Source: Flavobacterium fontis
Lineage (GTDB): Bacteria; Bacteroidota; Bacteroidia; Flavobacteriales; Flavobacteriaceae
Assembly (NCBI RefSeq): GCF_900129405.1
Contig: NZ_FQVQ01000008.1
Coordinates: 58,039 to 122,038, forward strand
Length of the DNA stretch: 64,000 nucleotides
Reading direction: 5' to 3'
Of this stretch, positions 59,710 through 64,000 are shown piece after piece (within the stretch, counting starts at the first letter, position 1; each line of letters starts with the position of its first letter). The notes under the pieces are model-generated. The model ran no database searches. It was not told the DNA's origin and worked only from the letters and a program-made list of their open reading frames with translations. The translations under genes were made by a program, and so were the position numbers.

Positions 59710-61686
59710 TTATTTCTTAATTTGTTGTTTTACCCGTTCAAAAACGTCATTATTTACTTTAATGGTAAACTCTTTCTTCAGTTCGTTGATCCAATTTTGT
59801 TCGAGGTATTGTTGGTATTCGTTGGTTACACGGCCTTTGCATTCTTCCAATGTCTTTATTCCCGCAGGGATGACTTTTCGTATGCGTGTCACATAATAAT
59901 ACTCCCCTTTTTGAGAGACATCGGTTACTTTTACATCGGGACTCACATTTTTTGGAAGTGCATCTACACCTTCTTCATAAATCCCATCATACATCATGAC
60001 ATTTAATTTGTCGGCCGTATTAAATTTATCTTTAATCGCTTGTGCGGTGGCTCCTTTTTTCAACATACCCATGACTTTTTTCATTAAATCGGGTTGTGTG
60101 GAAGAAAATATTTCTGCGTCGTAACGTGTTTTCCAAACGTATTTCTGCTTGCTATTTTCGTAAAAAGCGGTTAGTCCCACCGTATCTGTTTTTGAACGTT
60201 GCCAAATTTCTTTTTCCATCAAATCAAATAAAAGCAATCCATCACGGTATTCGTTCATAATCGCTGCAAATTCGGGATGGTCGTTCTCTAAATTCTCATT
60301 GTTGTAAGTAGCCCGTTGTTCATCGGCAAAACGATCGAAATAAAAGTCAGCCAACTTCGCTACAGGTTTCAATCCAGCGGCATTTTTTTGTTGCGTGTAG
60401 AGGTAATCCAAGAAATTGCCACCGGTAACCGCCTTTGATCCTACGGTGAAAAGCGTCCCTTGGTATTTGGTCAAATCCGAAGGCATTTTCCACTCCCCTT
60501 TATAAAAAGTATCATCCAGCGTTTTGACCAATTCTTTATACAACTTATTGTCGCGCTTCATCGGATACTTTTGACGCAATTTTACTGCCAAAGCGTCGCT
60601 AATTTTACGGGAACGATCATCGCGAGCAATTTTCGTTTCCAACTCAGACTTCATTTCATCCTTACTGCGCAAGGGATACTTTTCATTAAATTTAACGATA
60701 TGCCAACCGTATGCTGTTTCAAATGGCTTGGATAATGGCTGTTCCTTACTTAGGGCAAAGGCTTCATTTTCAAAAACTTCAGAACTCAACTGACCTGAAG
60801 CAAATTTATTCAACAAACCGCCTTTGGTAGAAGATGATTTGTCTTCGGATAATTGCTTGGCCAATTCCTCAAAACTTTCACCTTGCTGTATTTTTTGGTA
60901 GATCTCTTCAATCTTGGTTTTGGCTTTTAACGGATCTTCGCCTTCTTTCGGCTTGAGCACCATGATATGGGAAACCGAAATCTCGCCGCGATTATTTCGA
61001 ATATCGTTAACCTTGATTAAATGATACCCAAAACGAGAGCGCACGGGCATGGAGACCTTACCTACGGGTGTTTTGTAAGCTCCGTTTTCAAAGGCATAAA
61101 CCATACGAAAAGCGGTGAAATACCCTAGATTTCCTTTGTTTTCTTTAGCAGAAGGGTCTTGAGAAGTTTCTTCAGCAACCGCTCCGAAATCTTCCCCTCC
61201 TTTTACAATACGGTCGCGAATTGCCATTGCTTTTTGATACGCTGCCAAAGTATCGGCTGGGGATGCATTTTCATCCACCATCAATAAAATGTGAGAGGCA
61301 TTTATTTCTTTTTGCAAGCGATCATACCCTTCATCCATCAAGGCTTGGGTAACTTTTGAATCCATCAAATACGTCTTAGAAAGCTGCGTTCGGTAGGATT
61401 TTAATTCGTTTTGATAAGCACTTCCTTGTTGCAAGCCCAATTTAAATGCCTTGTTTACTTTTAACTTATAGCCAATGTACAAGTCCAAGTATTGATTCAA
61501 ATCTTTTTGGGACTCATCTTTCACCAAATCCAAATTCTTACGGTATACACGTATAAATTCATCGGTGTAATACGGCTGATCATTAATGGTAAAAAGAACT
61601 TCTTTGGTTGTATTTTGTTGCTGAGAATGTACCGACAATGCGGTAAAAAACACCAATAGTAAAGAGCTTATTTTCATTCGCATCAT
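59710..61686 (-). CDS. Large PPIC-type peptidylprolyl isomerase
   Basis: This 658-residue protein has a signal peptide (MKISSLLLVFFTALSVHSQ, four codons after the first ATG). Two parvulin domains are visible: around ASHILLMVDENASP with VRSRFGYHLIKVNDI, and ISVSHIMVLKPKEGEDP with FETAYGWHIVKFNEK. A long C-terminal helical part follows. It resembles PpiD/SurA-type folding factors. It is the first gene of the four-gene minus-strand operon. Confidence 0.88.
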   Translation of the reverse strand: MMRMKISSLLLVFFTALSVHSQQQNTTKEVLFTINDQPYYTDEFIRVYRKNLDLVKDESQKDLNQYLDLYIGYKLKVNKAFKLGLQQGSAYQNELKSYRTQLSKTYLMDSKVTQALMDEGYDRLQKEINASHILLMVDENASPADTLAAYQKAMAIRDRIVKGGEDFGAVAEETSQDPSAKENKGNLGYFTAFRMVYAFENGAYKTPVGKVSMPVRSRFGYHLIKVNDIRNNRGEISVSHIMVLKPKEGEDPLKAKTKIEEIYQKIQQGESFEELAKQLSEDKSSSTKGGLLNKFASGQLSSEVFENEAFALSKEQPLSKPFETAYGWHIVKFNEKYPLRSKDEMKSELETKIARDDRSRKISDALAVKLRQKYPMKRDNKLYKELVKTLDDTFYKGEWKMPSDLTKYQGTLFTVGSKAVTGGNFLDYLYTQQKNAAGLKPVAKLADFYFDRFADEQRATYNNENLENDHPEFAAIMNEYRDGLLLFDLMEKEIWQRSKTDTVGLTAFYENSKQKYVWKTRYDAEIFSSTQPDLMKKVMGMLKKGATAQAIKDKFNTADKLNVMMYDGIYEEGVDALPKNVSPDVKVTDVSQKGEYYYVTRIRKVIPAGIKTLEECKGRVTNEYQQYLEQNWINELKKEFTIKVNNDVFERVKQQIKK

Positions 61687-61735
61687 AGAAATTATTATTT
61701 TTTCGTAAGCGCTTAAGAGCGTAAATATGAATCAA

Positions 61736-61765
61736 CAAAAGTAACAAAACAGCACTATTACACAA
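61736..61765 (-). promoter_or_regulatory. Promoter of the PPIC-moxR operon
   Basis: On the minus strand TTG (61765-61763), a 19-bp spacer and TACTTTTG (61743-61736) form a full Bacteroidota promoter. Confidence 0.7.
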
Positions 61766-61855
61766 GGTTGTACCCGACTATTAACAAAAATTTATTAACA
61801 CTATTGCACGGGTGTTTTTCCGCTTGGATTGCATAAGGTTTTGGCAAAGAAACAC

Positions 61856-61863
61856 TATTTTTG
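61856..61863 (+). promoter_or_regulatory. TATTTTTG -7 box of prfC
   Basis: Fits TAnnTTTG, 17 nt before the ATG at 61881, and so excludes the longer frame from 61812. Confidence 0.5.
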
Positions 61864-61880
61864 CTGCCAATTTTGAAGTT

Positions 61881-63470
61881 ATGAATTTTACACAGGAAAT
61901 TGCACGGAGACGAACGTTTGGGATTATTTCTCACCCTGATGCTGGGAAAACAACCCTGACTGAAAAACTTTTACTTTTTGGAGGAGCCATTCAAGAGGCG
62001 GGGGCGGTCAAAAGCAATAAAATAAAAAAAGGGGCTACCAGTGACTTTATGGAAATTGAGCGCCAAAGAGGAATTTCGGTGGCGACTTCGGTTTTGGCTT
62101 TTAACTATAAAGACAAAAAAATAAACATTCTTGACACCCCTGGACACAAAGATTTTGCTGAGGATACCTATCGAACGTTGACTGCTGTTGACAGTGTTAT
62201 TGTAGTAATTGATGTGGCAAAAGGAGTTGAGGAACAAACAGAAAAGTTGGTTTCGGTTTGTCGCATGCGAAAAATCCCCATTTTGGTCTTCATCAATAAA
62301 TTAGATCGCGAAGGTAAAGATGCTTTTGATTTGATGGATGAAGTAGAGAAAAAACTCGGTCTTCAGGTGACTCCAATGAGTTTTCCCATAGGTATGGGGT
62401 ATGATTTTCAAGGGATCTACAATTTATGGGAAAAGAATATCAATCTTTTCAGTGGTGATAGTCGCAAAAATATTGAAGATGTTATCGAAATAAAGGACAT
62501 AAAAAGCAACGAACTCGATCAAGTAGTTGGGGAAAAAGCAGCTGCCAAATTACGCGATGAATTGGAATTGATACAGGAAGTCTACCCCGAATTTGATCGC
62601 GATGCTTATTTAGAAGGGAATTTACAACCCGTCTTCTTCGGATCGGCGTTGAATAACTTTGGCGTGCGCGAATTGTTGGACTGTTTTATTGAAATCGCAC
62701 CGAGCCCTCGACCCAAAGATTCGGACACTCGTTTGGTGAAGCCCGATGAAGAAAAATTATCGGGGTTTGTATTTAAAATCCATGCGAATATGGACCCAAA
62801 ACATCGCGACCGTTTGGCCTTTGTGAAAATTGTATCGGGCACCTTTGAACGAAACAAACCGTATACCCATGTTCGCTTACAAAAAACCCTGAAATTTTCG
62901 AGTCCCAATGCTTTTTTTGCCGAACGCAAAGAAATTGTAGACATTTCGTACCCTGGGGACATTGTGGGTTTACATGATACCGGAAATTTTAAAATTGGCG
63001 ATACCCTGACTGAAGGTGAAATGATGAATTTTAAGGGAATTCCAAGTTTTTCACCAGAACATTTCCGATACATCAATAACGCCGATCCTATGAAAGCGAA
63101 ACAGTTGGAGAAAGGGATTGATCAATTGATGGACGAAGGGGTAGCGCAGTTGTTTACCTTGGAAATGAACAACCGTAAAGTCATTGGAACGGTTGGAGCT
63201 TTACAGTATGAAGTGATTCAATACCGTTTAGAACATGAATACGGAGCCAAATGTTCTTACGAGAACTTTCCGGTCCATAAAGCGTGTTGGGTAAAACCTG
63301 ACGACGCAAAAAATGAGGAATTTGCCGAGTTCAAACGTATCAAACAAAAGTTTCTAGCCCATGACAAATACGGACAGTTGGTGTTTTTAGCCGATTCTGA
63401 TTTTACCATACAAATGACACAAAGTAAATATCCGAGTGTGAAATTGTTTTTTACATCAGAATCTGAATAA
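61881..63470 (+). CDS. prfC: Peptide chain release factor 3
   Basis: This 529-residue translational GTPase removes RF1/RF2 from the ribosome. The G motifs are G1 SHPDAGKTTL, G3 DTPGHKDFAEDTYR and G4 NKLDREGKDAFD, and the N-terminus MNFTQEIARRRTFGIIS is typical. The domain III end (QYRLEHEYGAKC) is intact. The start at 61881 was chosen from the promoter and family N-terminus. Confidence 0.94.
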   Translation: MNFTQEIARRRTFGIISHPDAGKTTLTEKLLLFGGAIQEAGAVKSNKIKKGATSDFMEIERQRGISVATSVLAFNYKDKKINILDTPGHKDFAEDTYRTLTAVDSVIVVIDVAKGVEEQTEKLVSVCRMRKIPILVFINKLDREGKDAFDLMDEVEKKLGLQVTPMSFPIGMGYDFQGIYNLWEKNINLFSGDSRKNIEDVIEIKDIKSNELDQVVGEKAAAKLRDELELIQEVYPEFDRDAYLEGNLQPVFFGSALNNFGVRELLDCFIEIAPSPRPKDSDTRLVKPDEEKLSGFVFKIHANMDPKHRDRLAFVKIVSGTFERNKPYTHVRLQKTLKFSSPNAFFAERKEIVDISYPGDIVGLHDTGNFKIGDTLTEGEMMNFKGIPSFSPEHFRYINNADPMKAKQLEKGIDQLMDEGVAQLFTLEMNNRKVIGTVGALQYEVIQYRLEHEYGAKCSYENFPVHKACWVKPDDAKNEEFAEFKRIKQKFLAHDKYGQLVFLADSDFTIQMTQSKYPSVKLFFTSESE

Positions 63471-63551
63471 GTAAAGGACTACTTTAATCGTTTCATAGCC
63501 CTTTTTAAACGATTATTTTAATGATTATAAGTTTTTATTAAAAAATGATTC

Positions 63552-63559
63552 TATCTTTG
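63552..63559 (+). promoter_or_regulatory. TATCTTTG -7 box
   Basis: Fits TAnnTTTG, 20 nt before the ATG at 63580. Confidence 0.5.
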
Positions 63560-63579
63560 TGCCATTAAAATCTGTAAAG

Positions 63580-63795
63580 ATGAAAAATAAGTTAGTTTAT
63601 TTAACCGTTTTAGGCATAGTCTTATTCAACACTATGACCATTTTTGCCCAAGGCCCTGGGGATGAAGGAGACGGTGGAGGTTTAGAGGGTGGAGACCCTG
63701 CTCCAGCACCTATAGATACAAAATTATATGTTTTAACTTTTATCGCTTTAGTATACGGATACTATCTCTTAAAAGGAAATAAACAAAAAGCATAA
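63580..63795 (+). CDS. Short signal-peptide/PID-type C-terminal membrane protein
   Basis: This 71-residue protein starts MKNKLVYLTVLGIVLF. A signal peptide is followed by a Gly/Asp/Glu/Pro-rich middle, the tripeptide PID (PAPIDTKLYVL), one membrane segment and a basic tail GNKQKA. This layout (PID, hydrophobic helix, positive end) resembles the short C-terminal sorting-type domains seen in flavobacteria, sometimes named PID-CTERM; the naming is from memory. The start follows the -7 box at 63552. A strong terminator ends the gene. Confidence 0.7.
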   Translation: MKNKLVYLTVLGIVLFNTMTIFAQGPGDEGDGGGLEGGDPAPAPIDTKLYVLTFIALVYGYYLLKGNKQKA

Positions 63796-63811
63796 AGAAT
63801 ACTATTAGATT

Positions 63812-63850
63812 AAAAAGGAGTTGTTTTTGTAAACAACTCCTTTTTTTTTG
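63812..63850 (+). terminator. Terminator after the PID-type gene
   Basis: Perfect 14-bp stem aaaaggagttgttt/aaacaactcctttt with a ttgt loop and a T-run. Confidence 0.92.
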
Positions 63851-63902
63851 CTTTTTACCGACATACCCTATTCTTAAATCACAAAATAAAAAACAATAAA
63901 AA

Positions 63903-63923
63903 AGGCCGCTCAATGAGCGGCCT
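63903..63923 (-). terminator. Terminator of the partial gene at the right edge
   Basis: Stem aggccgct/agcggcct with a 5-nt loop; on the minus strand a T-run follows. Confidence 0.8.
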
Positions 63924-63947
63924 AATTTATGAATGTAATCTCTAGAA

Positions 63948-64000
63948 TTAACGTTTCACCACACGAAGGGTTTTCACGTTAGTTCCTTGTGTTAAAATCA
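63948..64000 (-). CDS. C-terminal end of a probable type IX secretion substrate
   Basis: On the minus strand the last residues read ILTQGTNVKTLRVVKR before TAA. The ending (a turn, alternating hydrophobic residues and basic tail) fits a type A sorting domain, but only 16 residues are inside the window. A terminator at 63903 follows. Confidence 0.45.
   Translation of the reverse strand, partial: ILTQGTNVKTLRVVKR

Overview
This window looks like a chromosomal segment of a Flavobacterium-like member of the Bacteroidota. Three things suggest it: many promoters with a TAnnTTTG -7 box and no Shine-Dalgarno signal, proteins with C-terminal type IX secretion sorting domains, and a gene set (long-form GAPDH, START-like protein, tandem PPIC isomerases, IMPACT protein, DUF493) typical of that family. 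Assignments rest on reading motifs and comparing with remembered families; no database search was run.

Left backbone (1-6543): the end of a DUF493 gene, a small NTPase, recQ-fmt, an HU gene, a YqgE/AlgH gene, a class IV aminotransferase and a START-like protein, then a tRNA-Met gene.

Genomic island (about 6575-30188, 23.6 kb): an element has integrated inside tRNA-Met. An 18-bp core, attcataaccctgaggtc, lies in the tRNA (6575-6592) and again at 30171-30188, where it is followed by the displaced original tRNA 3' half and its terminator. Both ends also carry tandem 12-bp GTACACGA repeats that look like integrase arm sites. From left to right the island holds a tyrosine recombinase; a tightly packed operon of a type III restriction-modification system (res, an inserted dinD-like gene, mod), a GIY-YIG nuclease, a 62-aa protein and a Rad50-like ATPase; an RteC-like protein; a replication-like module (RepA-type ATPase, small protein, zinc-finger/Toprim primase-like protein) with several iteron-like arrays; and a minus-strand cargo of response regulator, histidine kinase, outer-membrane beta-barrel, LTA-synthase-like enzyme, EamA-like protein, PAP2 phosphatase and an EptA/MCR-type phosphoethanolamine transferase. 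I see no relaxase, conjugation, capsid or terminase genes. A degenerate 3' fragment of a second primase-like gene beside the right att site suggests that the island is a composite of two related elements.

Right backbone (30189-64000): a very large type-IX-secreted adhesin, hisS, an ABC permease, prmC, ribD, a HAD hydrolase, an IMPACT protein, a thioesterase, dnaA, a low-molecular-weight tyrosine phosphatase with a tetrapyrrole-methylase-type methyltransferase, a cell-wall/lysine group (lysozyme-like, DUF2279, mltG, GNAT, dapF), an HtrA protease, GAPDH, a tandem pair of small secreted paralogues, aconitase, a moxR/PPIC-isomerase operon, prfC, a short PID-type membrane protein and the end of another type IX substrate. 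Three copies of one dispersed intergenic repeat (394, 37500, 42067) and a graded 8-bp tandem array (41989-42068) lie between genes.

How it fits together: the housekeeping genes are ordinary. The island combines mobility, autonomous-replication-like functions, a multi-gene defence operon and an envelope-modification cassette with its own two-component system. The least explained parts are the dinD/GIY-YIG/62-aa/Rad50-like genes fused to the R-M operon and the palindromic repeat arrays.
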